Source: CAVEFW01 sp964579575 (lineage in GTDB: Bacteria > Actinomycetota > Coriobacteriia > Coriobacteriales > Eggerthellaceae). From it: a DNA stretch of 17,586 nucleotides. Below the pieces are notes generated by a model. The model was not told the DNA's origin and ran no database searches. It was given only the letters and a program-made list of their open reading frames with translations. Positions 1 through 6,087 of this stretch are shown piece after piece (the first letter of the stretch is position 1; each line of letters opens with the position of its first letter). Made by a program: the position numbers and the translations under genes. Where the stretch lies: contig CAZOGL010000034.1 of NCBI GenBank assembly GCA_964579575.1, positions 1 to 17,586 on the forward strand, read 5' to 3'.

Positions 1-29
1 AGAACTCTCTGATTACAAGGGGCAACTTC

Positions 30-710
30 CTATTCCTTGGCTCCATACTGCTCGTAGTAAGCGTCGATGGAGGCCATCATCTCGTCGTCGATGATGACGC
101 GGCCTTGCACCTCGCGATTGTGGAGGTATTCGGTCACCTCGCGCATGTTGACGATGCACGCGGTCGGGAAGCCGTATTTCTCGCTGACCTCGTCTGTCGC
201 GCACTTGACGCCGCCGGGTCCGACCTCCATGCGATTGAGGCTCACGATAAGGCCCATGATGTCGATGTCGGCCGCGCTTGTGATGATCGGATAGGTCTCG
301 TCGATGGACTTACCGCTCGTGGTGACGTCTTCGACCATAACGACGCGGTCGCCGTCTTGCAAGACGTACCCAAGCAGGTTTCCACCCTCGCCGTGATCTT
401 TGACCTCCTTGCGGTTGGAACAATACTTGATCTCGCGACCGTACAGCTCGTTATAGGCCATGGCGGTGACGACACTTAGTGGGATGCCCTTGTAGGCAGG
501 TCCGAACACGACGTCGAAATCGTCGCCGAAATTGTCGTGGATGGCGCGAGCGTAGTACAGACCGAGACGGTGGAGCTGGTCGCCGGTGACATAGGCGCCG
601 GCATTCATGAAAAACGGGCTTAAGCGGCCGCTCTTCAGGGTGAAGCTGCCAAACTTCAACACGTTGCTCTCAACCATGAACTCGATGAATTCGCGCTTGT
701 AATCCTCCAT
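30..710 (-). CDS. pyrE: Orotate phosphoribosyltransferase
   Basis: Cytosolic enzyme of de novo pyrimidine synthesis that joins orotate and PRPP to give OMP. The 226-residue product is of normal family length. It has the PRPP-binding motif VVMVEDVTTSGKS at residues 123-135 and the flexible catalytic loop KEVKDHGEGG at 101-110. The frame is open upstream to 857, but the ATG at 710 is preceded by AAAGGA at a good distance and begins at the usual PyrE N-terminus (MEDYKREF), so it is preferred. No other pyr gene is adjacent in the window. The gene is divergent from the MoeA-like gene, and a candidate promoter lies at 805-833. Family assignment is secure. Confidence 0.95.
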   Translation of the reverse strand: MEDYKREFIEFMVESNVLKFGSFTLKSGRLSPFFMNAGAYVTGDQLHRLGLYYARAIHDNFGDDFDVVFGPAYKGIPLSVVTAMAYNELYGREIKYCSNRKEVKDHGEGGNLLGYVLQDGDRVVMVEDVTTSGKSIDETYPIITSAADIDIMGLIVSLNRMEVGPGGVKCATDEVSEKYGFPTACIVNMREVTEYLHNREVQGRVIIDDEMMASIDAYYEQYGAKE

Positions 711-804
711 GGGATGGTCCTTTCGCGGTGGACTTGCATAGCTAGGTCCCATTGTACACAAGACGCGCGTGCGAGCTCCCTGCCCTTTTGGTGAAAATGG
801 CAAC

Positions 805-833
805 GATATGCCATAAACTATATGCCGTGTCAA
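805..833 (-). promoter_or_regulatory. Candidate pyrE promoter
   Basis: On the minus strand a perfect -35 box TTGACA (833 to 828) is followed after 17 bases by CATATC (810 to 805) as a weak -10 box. ATATGCC occurs twice in direct orientation 14 bp apart (806-812 and 820-826), within the spacer and -10, and could be a regulator site. The start of pyrE lies about 95 bases further on. Confidence 0.45.
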
Positions 834-850
834 ATAGCCTAAACTGAAAA

Positions 851-980
851 TAAGCAACCCGATGCAACCCGCCCGAAGGATAACCAGCCCGACTCAAGGA
901 CGAGCAACCCGATCGAAGGGCAAACAACCTTGCTCAAAGACGAGCAACCTGATCTTAGGGCAAACAATCCGACCGAAAGG
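851..980. repeat. Degenerate 20-bp tandem array
   Basis: Six consecutive 20-bp units start at 861, 881, 901, 921, 941 and 961, with a half unit at 851-860. The approximate consensus is RANCAACCCGAYCSAAGGRC; the unit at 901 is the clearest. The array fills most of the space between divergent pyrE and the MoeA-like gene. Its last unit ends in AAAGGA, which is the ribosome binding site of that gene, so the array lies in or overlaps its leader. Copies differ at several positions, so this is an old or selected array rather than a recent slippage product. Confidence 0.85.
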
Positions 981-989
981 AAATGTTTC

Positions 990-2216
990 ATGCGAGACCA
1001 CTCCAACCACATCTGTGGGACGCGCCACGAGGTCGTCGGCGCCCTCATGCAACGGTGGGACTTCACACGCGAGGTCGAGAATGTGTTGTTGTCGAAGGCG
1101 GACGGCCGTGTCGCCGCCAAGACGGTGACCTCTCGCAACACGCTTCCCTCCTCCCGTACGTCAAACTTGGATGCCATCGCGGTGCACTTTGACGACTTTG
1201 TCGATGGTGCGCCTGACATCACGGAGTGGGAACGGGGCAACCAATGGCAGTACTGCAATACCGGCGTCGCTATCCCCGAAGGGTTTGATACCGCGATTGC
1301 TATCGAACAGGTTGAGATAGCCAATGACAAGCTGGTGGCCCTCAACGCGGTGCCCACCGAGCGTTTCCAAATGACCACGGAGGAAGGTGCGTCCTTGCAA
1401 CCGGGCGACATTCTCGTTAGTGCGGGGGAGGTTCTTGCCCCGACCTTGTTGGCCGGGCTTGCCATGGGCGGCTACACCGAGGTCGCGGTGGTGCGCAAGC
1501 CTCGCGTCGCCTTTATCCCCACGGGCAACGAGCTCGTTCCTGCGTCCATCGAACTCCCCCGAGGAAAGAACGTGGAGAGCAACTCGGCGATGATAGGTGC
1601 CAAGATCGAGGCATGGGGTGGGAGCGCGTTGCTTTATGGCATCGTTCCCGATGACCCCGACAAGATTCTTGCCGCCTTGCGCGATGCCGCTGAGAAGGCC
1701 GACATCGTTGCCATCAACGCTGGTAGTTCCAAGGGCAGCGACGATTGGACCTGTGAGATCTTGGAGCGCGAGGGCGAGATCCTCTTCCATGAGGTAAACC
1801 AAGGCCCCGGTCGCCATTGCAGCTTCTCGTTGCTTGATGGCAAGCCCGTCATCGGCATATCCGGTCCTCCTATCGGAGCGGAATTCACCGCCGACTTCTT
1901 CTTGAAACCCTTTGTCGACCTGTATCTTGGTGCCAATCTCGACTATCCGCCGACGGTGCGCGCTACAATGCTCGACAGTGCGCCGATGAGCCCGCGCCGC
2001 ATGAACGTCGTCAAGCGTGTCGTCGTTCGCCGCGACGAGCGGGATCGCTTTGTGGCTTGGATGCTGCATACCTACGACCGTCCTGTCATTCGGGATTGCA
2101 CTTGGGGCAACGGTCTTGTTACGGTAGACAAGGACAGCTACGGTTGGGTCGAGGGTGACGAGGTCGAGGTCGAGCTGCGCTGGCCGTACACGCTGCCTCC
2201 GCGCATGGAGCGCTAG
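990..2216 (+). CDS. Divergent MoeA-like molybdopterin-binding protein
   Basis: The 408-residue product has the overall MoeA layout. SNLDAIAV (58-65) stands where MoeA has DNSAMDGYAV. It is followed by NTGVAIPEGFD (90-100), the MoCF-fold region starting IPTGNELV (176-183) with VESNSAMIGAKIE, NAGSSKGSDDW (243-253), QGPGRH (271-276), GISGPP (289-294), and a C-terminal beta domain. True MoeA inserts molybdate into adenylylated molybdopterin. Here the lysine-rich IKPGKP loop reads QGPGRH, the GLPGNP loop reads GISGPP, and the first Asp of the DNSAMDGYAV motif is replaced. It is therefore more likely a paralogue with altered or specialised activity than the housekeeping enzyme. The ATG at 990 has AAAGGA just upstream; an in-frame ATG at 930 lies inside the repeat array and is rejected. 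The zincin gene follows after 25 bp, probably in the same transcript. Confidence 0.8.
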   Translation: MRDHSNHICGTRHEVVGALMQRWDFTREVENVLLSKADGRVAAKTVTSRNTLPSSRTSNLDAIAVHFDDFVDGAPDITEWERGNQWQYCNTGVAIPEGFDTAIAIEQVEIANDKLVALNAVPTERFQMTTEEGASLQPGDILVSAGEVLAPTLLAGLAMGGYTEVAVVRKPRVAFIPTGNELVPASIELPRGKNVESNSAMIGAKIEAWGGSALLYGIVPDDPDKILAALRDAAEKADIVAINAGSSKGSDDWTCEILEREGEILFHEVNQGPGRHCSFSLLDGKPVIGISGPPIGAEFTADFFLKPFVDLYLGANLDYPPTVRATMLDSAPMSPRRMNVVKRVVVRRDERDRFVAWMLHTYDRPVIRDCTWGNGLVTVDKDSYGWVEGDEVEVELRWPYTLPPRMER

Positions 2217-2241
2217 GACGAGGAGAGTTTGGGAGGTTTCC

Positions 2242-2604
2242 ATGGGTGTGTCTGTGAGTGAAGAGGAGTTCGAGGGTTTTGTGATGGACGCCCTTGACGC
2301 GATTCCGGAGCGATTCGCCGATGAGCTTGTGAACATCGCGTTTTTCGTCGAGGACGAGCCTCCCGAGGACGAGCCCGCGGACACCCTCGGTCTGTATGAC
2401 GGCCTGTCCATCGATGAGCGTGCGGATGGATATGGGTATCCGGGCGACTTTCCCGACAGCATCACCATTTTCAAGGGTCCCCACGAGCGTCGTGCGAGTT
2501 CCCGCGAGGAGCTTGCCCACGAGGTCTATGTGACCGTCATCCACGAAGTGGGCCACTTCTTCGGTATGGATGAGGACCAGGTCGAGGCCATGGGGTACGC
2601 ATAG
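2242..2604 (+). CDS. Small zincin-like metallopeptidase family protein
   Basis: A 120-residue protein matching the short zincin-like family (Pfam Zincin_1/DUF1025 type), common in Actinobacteria and of poorly known function. The zinc motif HEVGHFFGMDE lies at residues 101-111: His101, Glu102 and His105, with Gly108 and Glu111 downstream. The acidic N-terminal part starts SEEEFEGFVMDALDAIP, typical of the family. No signal peptide or membrane segment is seen, so it is probably cytosolic. The ATG at 2242 follows GGGAGG at 2231-2236. The 25-bp gap after the MoeA-like gene suggests one transcript, ending at the hairpin near 2659. Family call is firm; substrate unknown. Confidence 0.88.
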   Translation: MGVSVSEEEFEGFVMDALDAIPERFADELVNIAFFVEDEPPEDEPADTLGLYDGLSIDERADGYGYPGDFPDSITIFKGPHERRASSREELAHEVYVTVIHEVGHFFGMDEDQVEAMGYA

Positions 2605-2658
2605 GCCTCGATTGGCCACCTCATATCAAGACGGATAAGGTCCGAAAAACGAACAAGG

Positions 2659-2698
2659 TCCGGGGTCTTGGCGTGACTGCGCCTCCCCCGGATCGTTT
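2659..2698. terminator. Probable bidirectional terminator
   Basis: TCCGGGG at 2659-2665 pairs with CCCCGGA at 2686-2692, enclosing an inner stem GGCG/CGCC (2670-2673 and 2680-2683) with loop TGACTG. TCGTTTTATCT follows on the plus strand, and on the minus strand a T-rich stretch (complement of 2642-2657) follows. It lies between the convergent zincin and U32 genes and could serve both. Confidence 0.65.
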
Positions 2699-2701
2699 TA
2701 T

Positions 2702-2873
2702 CTGGCAAGCGCTACGCGCCGAAGCGAGGTTCGGGATNNNNNNNNNNNNNNNNNNNNNNNNNNNNNNNNNNNNNNNNNNNNNNNNNNNNNNNNNNNNNNN
2801 NNNNNNNNNNNNNNNNNNNNNNNNNNNNNNNNNNNNNCTGGCAAGCGCTACGCGCCGAAGCGAGGTTCGGGAT
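2702..2873. other. 100-N scaffold gap with identical 36-bp flanks
   Basis: Bases 2738-2837 are exactly 100 N. The 36 bases before the gap (2702-2737) are identical to those after it (2838-2873). The simplest reading is that two contigs overlap by 36 bp and were joined with a default gap. The true sequence would then lose the Ns and one copy. The U32 stop codon lies inside both copies; only the right-hand copy is joined to the rest of the gene. Confidence 0.9.
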
Positions 2874-3849
2874 AATAACAACTCATGCCGCCCATGGCAC
2901 AAAGCTCGCGAATCGTGTCGGGGCGAACCATGCGATCGAGGTATTCGGCCTCGGTGGCACATTCCCGCGCGATGGCAAGATTCTCGACGGCAAGCGCGAT
3001 ATCTGACGCCAACTCGTCTACGTCATCACCGCGACCAACGATTTTGTAGGCGTCGACACCTATCTGCTCAAAACGCCACAAGGCACAAAGCCCGCAAGCG
3101 CTGTAGTGAAACTCGTTGCGATAGCGGGTGTCGTTGTCCGCCCAAGCCCAGGGGTCCAACGGTTTAGGTCCGGCAAAGGTTGCCAATTGCTTGTAGCTGG
3201 GGGCGTAGCGCAAGGCGAGACAGGTCGACGGGCAACCAGCTTTGTGGAGACCCATGCAATGGCTGTCGGCAAACACGCACCCGTTGCGCATGAAGAACAC
3301 CTCGTAGCGCAATTCCGGGACGGCTGCGGTGATCGAGGCTATGTCGTCCAAGGTCACGTCACGTGGCAGGATGGCGCGATCGATTCCGCGCGCGTGGTAG
3401 TAGCGGGCAAGGTCCTCGTTGTAGATGGCGCACATGGTGCTTGCTACAGCACCAAGACCCAGGGCGTGCGCCGCGTCGATGAGTTCAGGTCCCGACACGA
3501 TGATGCCAGCGAACCCGACTTGGGCTAAGGTGGGAAGATAGTTCGTGGCGATAAAGGCGGTCTGCTCGGCGGAGTAGCGTTGGGCGTTGAAGACGCAAAA
3601 GAGGGAGACATTGTTGATGCCGTCTGCCTCGAATCCACGACGGGCCTCGCCAATCTCCTCTACAAGCTCGGCAAACGTGAGGGTGTTTGCCTCCTGCCCG
3701 AATCCGGACATGCGATTGAGCGCCGCGTTCTCTCCGAATTTTTTGGTCCATGCGGGATCGTAAAAGCCCATGTAGAGCTCGCGGGCACCGGCACGCGCGA
3801 GTCGCAGGGCGCTGCCTTTGCCGTTGACGGGGGCGAGAACTACTCCCAT
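2848..3849 (-). CDS. U32 family protein, UbiU-like half of a pair
   Basis: A 333-residue protein with a U32 TIM-barrel core. It starts MGVVLAPVNGKGSALRLARAG with RELYMGF, as in U32 members. EVFFMRNGCVFADSHCMG (183-200) is a degenerate form of the U32 signature with cysteines 191 and 198 in the C-x6-C spacing. Further cysteines are at 206, 210, 252 and 255, and GVDAYKIVGRG (265-273) matches the conserved GVDSFKIEGR region. Although called peptidases, characterised members UbiU, TrhP and RlhA act in hydroxylation, and UbiU carries an iron-sulfur cluster; the cysteine set here would allow one. The ATG at 3849 follows GGAGG. It overlaps the stop of the upstream gene by 10 bp, implying translational coupling. 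Family secure; UbiU-like role inferred. Confidence 0.82.
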   Translation of the reverse strand: MGVVLAPVNGKGSALRLARAGARELYMGFYDPAWTKKFGENAALNRMSGFGQEANTLTFAELVEEIGEARRGFEADGINNVSLFCVFNAQRYSAEQTAFIATNYLPTLAQVGFAGIIVSGPELIDAAHALGLGAVASTMCAIYNEDLARYYHARGIDRAILPRDVTLDDIASITAAVPELRYEVFFMRNGCVFADSHCMGLHKAGCPSTCLALRYAPSYKQLATFAGPKPLDPWAWADNDTRYRNEFHYSACGLCALWRFEQIGVDAYKIVGRGDDVDELASDIALAVENLAIARECATEAEYLDRMVRPDTIRELCAMGGMSCYYPEPRFGA

Positions 3850-4976
3850 GTCGTACCTCCGTTCTCTGTTCCTGCATTCCAAAAGGTTTGGTATTCCTCG
3901 ACAAAGTTGGGAGCGCCGCAGACAAAGTCCGCAGGAGTCCAAATGATGCGGGCGGGTTCTTGACCTTCGATCAAGCACCCGGGGTTCTCAAAGAAGATTG
4001 TGCGTCCGAGACGCGTGAGCCAAAGGGGACGGTTGTCGTCTTGGTTTCGATGCTCGTATACCTGCACGCCGCTGAGACATTCCTGATGACAGGGGGCATC
4101 TGCTCGGAACTTTTGCTCCAAGGGCCTGTTTGTGCTGGCGGGGTGGCAGATATGCCCCGTAGTCATGAAACAGTGCGGCAAGTGGAGTGCGAGGGGGAGG
4201 ACGCCATGAAGGGGAGTGGCATCCACGATGGGCGTTGTCGGGTCGCATTCAGCGAGCTCATAGCCGAACCGATTCACCAACGAGGTGGCATTCGTGGCGT
4301 CGAGAGCGAAGGGTTGGGCGGACTCCTCCATCACGGAATAACGCGGGTCGCGCGGCGATTTCGCCATCATGCGCCCCAAGGAGAGGCGCAAAGGGGCACT
4401 CGCTTTGTCGCTCATTGCGCGCCGGTCGGAAACCTCCGCGAGATATAGCGCCATGGCGGGGTCGTTGGCGACGGCCTCGTCGATAAGGAACCCGTATTCG
4501 TCTTGGAGGGTGAGCAATGTCTCGAGGCGTTTTCGACCCGCCTTGAGGGTGGATTGACCAAAGACGGGCACGACGAGTGTGAGGCCGAGGCTATATTCGC
4601 GGCAAAAGGCCATGACGCACTCGTAGAAGGGGCGGTTGAGAGAGAGGAAGAAGCGGTCGCAAAAGTACGAGCCGACGTAGATGCGCTCGATAGGTTGGCG
4701 CCCGAAGCGAGCGCACGCGTCGTTGCACAGGGAGGAGATGCGCCGGCGGAACTCCTCCGGGTCGTTTGCGGCGAGGTTCTCCTCGTGTCCGACATCGGAA
4801 AGGTTGAGCGCGAGGGCGGGAATGTGTTCTTCGGAGAAGGAGGGAATGGCCCCTTCTGTGGAGAGGGTGGGGATGGCTCTCCCAGGGGAGGTGGTCTCGT
4901 TGCGGGTTTGTCCGTTGGGCCAATTGGGTCGCTCGGGATGGCCGTTGGTTTTCGGGCGGGAAGAGTCGGAAGTCAT
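3840..4976 (-). CDS. Cysteine-rich partner of the U32 protein, UbiV-like candidate
   Basis: A 378-residue protein not recognised with certainty. The first 50 residues are Pro/Thr/Ser-rich and look disordered. From about residue 53 the sequence (IPALALNLSD, then IERIYVGSYFCDRFF and GLTLVVPVFGQS) resembles a TIM-barrel start of the U32/UbiV kind. Cysteines at 269, 277, 296 and 300 (C-x7-C-x18-C-x3-C) resemble the C-x12-C-x3-C iron-sulfur ligands of UbiV, and TRLGRTIFFENPGC follows. The ATG at 4976 has GAGGA seven bases upstream; the frame extends to 5036 but the extension has no ribosome site. It is first in an operon and its stop overlaps the U32 start. Its function is inferred only from cysteine spacing and context. 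Confidence 0.6.
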   Translation of the reverse strand: MTSDSSRPKTNGHPERPNWPNGQTRNETTSPGRAIPTLSTEGAIPSFSEEHIPALALNLSDVGHEENLAANDPEEFRRRISSLCNDACARFGRQPIERIYVGSYFCDRFFLSLNRPFYECVMAFCREYSLGLTLVVPVFGQSTLKAGRKRLETLLTLQDEYGFLIDEAVANDPAMALYLAEVSDRRAMSDKASAPLRLSLGRMMAKSPRDPRYSVMEESAQPFALDATNATSLVNRFGYELAECDPTTPIVDATPLHGVLPLALHLPHCFMTTGHICHPASTNRPLEQKFRADAPCHQECLSGVQVYEHRNQDDNRPLWLTRLGRTIFFENPGCLIEGQEPARIIWTPADFVCGAPNFVEEYQTFWNAGTENGGTTWE

Positions 4977-5031
4977 GTAATCCTCGAATCCCTTGGGGTC
5001 TTTTGGCAAATCATACGTCAAAACGCGATGG

Positions 5032-5070
5032 CGCACATGAAGAGAGGTCTTGGAGGAGGTTTCATGTGCG
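5032..5070 (-). promoter_or_regulatory. Leader hairpin upstream of the U32-pair operon
   Basis: CGCACATGAA at 5032-5041 and TTCATGTGCG at 5061-5070 form a perfect 10-bp inverted repeat around a 19-base loop. Read on the minus strand, as part of the operon leader, the loop contains ACCTCCTCC, which is complementary to ribosome binding sites, including the GAGGA before the ATG at 4976. It could be an RNA control element or a DNA operator. Confidence 0.45.
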
Positions 5071-5084
5071 GCATCGGGTTTTAC

Positions 5085-5120
5085 AGAAGAGACGGGGGTC
5101 CGACCGAAGTCGAACCCCCG
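5085..5120 (-). terminator. Terminator of the low-complexity protein gene
   Basis: Bases 5093-5120 form a 12-bp stem with one wobble pair and a TTCG tetraloop on the minus strand (CGGGGGTTCGAC / GTCGGACCCCCG). A short T-rich tail TCTCTTC follows. It lies about 60 bases past the stop at 5180 and separates that gene from the U32-pair operon. The stem is very strong, but the tail is not a pure T run. Confidence 0.65.
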
Positions 5121-5179
5121 CTTAAGGTTCAGGCACCTCAGGCAAGTGCAGAAGCAGGTCGCTTCTCTGAAGGGAAGGA

Positions 5180-5596
5180 TTATTTCGCTTCCTCGGCCTT
5201 AGGCTCTTTTGCCTTGGGCTCCTCAGCTTTTGCAGCCTCTTCGGCCACAGTCTTGACCTTGGCCTTACCGCCGTAGTTGCCTTCGTGTTTGTGGCCCTCA
5301 GGCTTGCCGTCGTAGGCACCGCCTACATACTTGCCGCCNNNNNNNNNNNNNNNNNNNNNNNNNNNNNNNNNNNNNNNNNNNNNNNNNNNNNNNNNNNNNN
5401 NNNNNNNNNNNNNNNNNNNNNNNNNNNNNNNNNNNNNNTGCGGACCCATGGGCATCTGGGGCATCGGAGCAGGATAGGGTACGTATACGTACACGATCTG
5501 CGGTTGGGGAGCAGGCATACCCATGGGCATACCATAGGGCATCATGGGCGCAGGCGCACCATAGCCATATGCTCCGTACGGGGGAATCTGATACAT
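5180..5596 (-). CDS. Low-complexity Tyr/Pro/Met/Gly protein with charged tail (interrupted by gap)
   Basis: Not recognised. The N-terminal half (MYQIPPYGAYGYGAPAP onward) is rich in Tyr, Pro, Met and Gly, with repeated PMGM/PMPQMP runs and the core IVYVYVPYPAP. After the gap come GGKYVGGAYDGKPEGHKHEG and a Lys/Glu/Ala tail with KAEEPKAKEPKAEEAK. There is no signal peptide or obvious membrane helix, and the protein is probably largely disordered. The ATG at 5596 has AGAAAGG eight bases upstream. Its middle is hidden by 100 N, so the nominal 138-residue length is not real and the reading frame across the gap is unproven. A strong terminator follows. Both ends look genuinely coding, but no function can be given. 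Confidence 0.6.
   Translation of the reverse strand: MYQIPPYGAYGYGAPAPMMPYGMPMGMPAPQPQIVYVYVPYPAPMPQMPMGPXXXXXXXXXXXXXXXXXXXXXXXXXXXXXXXXXXGGKYVGGAYDGKPEGHKHEGNYGGKAKVKTVAEEAAKAEEPKAKEPKAEEAK
5339..5438. other. 100-N scaffold gap inside a gene
   Basis: Exactly 100 N, with no shared sequence between the flanks, unlike the other two gaps. Here sequence is really missing. The flanks encode Gly-rich and Pro/Met-rich stretches, so an unresolved coding repeat is a likely cause. Confidence 0.9.
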
Positions 5597-5866
5597 GTTT
5601 TGCACCTTTCTCTCTGTGCTTTTATTTTGAGGACCTGTATCGTGTTCGTCTTTGTTGCTAGCAGGGGATCTTTTGCCCCTCGTCTCTTTCGCTACCGTCT
5701 CGCTCGTGGATACGTCTCTCGCTGTTGCTTCTTGTCGTATTTCTTGTTGTTTAATCTGGGCTCTTTGGCCTTGTTTTCTCTTTTCAAAGTCTCTTTTCAA
5801 ATAGGTACCGTATTCGTCTCTCAATAGCGCGAAAGGCGAACAATCCTCGCATACGGATGATAGCAC
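5597..5866 (-). other. AT-rich leader with possible extended -10
   Basis: About 270 bases upstream of the low-complexity gene. On the minus strand TGCTATCAT (5865 to 5857) resembles an extended -10 box without a clear -35. That would give a leader of about 250 bases. TTTGAAAAGAGA is tandemly repeated near 5782-5805. The reading frame stays open here, up to a GTG at 5866, but that GTG has no properly spaced ribosome site and the sequence is purine-rich and unlike the neighbouring codon use. I treat it as leader, not coding. Confidence 0.35.
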
Positions 5867-5963
5867 CCCTTTCTCTTTGCGGATATTCTTTTCGATGCTG
5901 AACCGTTGGGAAGCGAGGCGGGGTCTCTGCCTGATTTTGTGTCTTCTCGTTTGTGGAGACCGA

Positions 5964-6004
5964 TTTCGCAGACATTCGCGAGTTTCGCGGGCATTCGCTA
6001 TACT
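5964..6004 (+). promoter_or_regulatory. Direct-repeat site and -10 box before the glycosyltransferase
   Basis: Two 19-bp direct repeats, TTTCGCAGACATTCGC at 5964 and TTTCGCGGGCATTCGC at 5983, differ at two of 16 core positions. They run into TATACT at 5999-6004, a good -10 box. No standard -35 is visible, and the repeats occupy that place, as expected for an activator or repressor site. The gene begins about 85 bases later. The rest of 5867-5963 shows nothing I can name. Confidence 0.4.
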
Positions 6005-6074
6005 TACAAAGATTGTGCGCTCGTTGGTTTTATCGGGCGTCTTATGTGACGCGCATGGAGGGTCGCGTCCTGTT

Positions 6075-6081
6075 AGAGGAG
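6075..6081 (+). promoter_or_regulatory. Ribosome binding site setting a TTG start
   Basis: AGAGGAG lies six bases before an in-frame TTG at 6088. The upstream in-frame ATGs at 5953 and 6055 lack such a site, and 5953 would lie ahead of the candidate -10 box. The TTG is therefore preferred; ATG 6112 is a less likely alternative. Confidence 0.55.
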
Positions 6082-6087
6082 ATTAGT

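Noticed and set aside
1161..2474. Long minus-strand ORF of 437 codons opposite the MoeA-like and zincin genes
   Set aside because: Shadow of GC-rich codon use: it has no ribosome site or recognisable domain, and both plus-strand genes have clear family motifs.
2702..2873. Identical flanks of the N runs considered as target-site duplications of a mobile element
   Set aside because: The 36-bp and 55-bp lengths, the uniform 100-N gap and the absence of any transposase make contig overlap far more likely.
5064..5276. Plus-strand ORF starting MCGIGFYRR with a strong GGAGGAGG site, recalling the N-terminus of class II glutamine amidotransferases
   Set aside because: It runs through a strong hairpin and then antisense to the end of the low-complexity gene, and nothing after MCGI fits an amidotransferase. 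The GGAGGAGG is explained by the inverted-repeat loop.
5597..5866. Upstream in-frame extension of the low-complexity gene
   Set aside because: Its GTG start has no properly spaced ribosome site, composition is AT- and purine-rich, and the ATG at 5596 has a good site.
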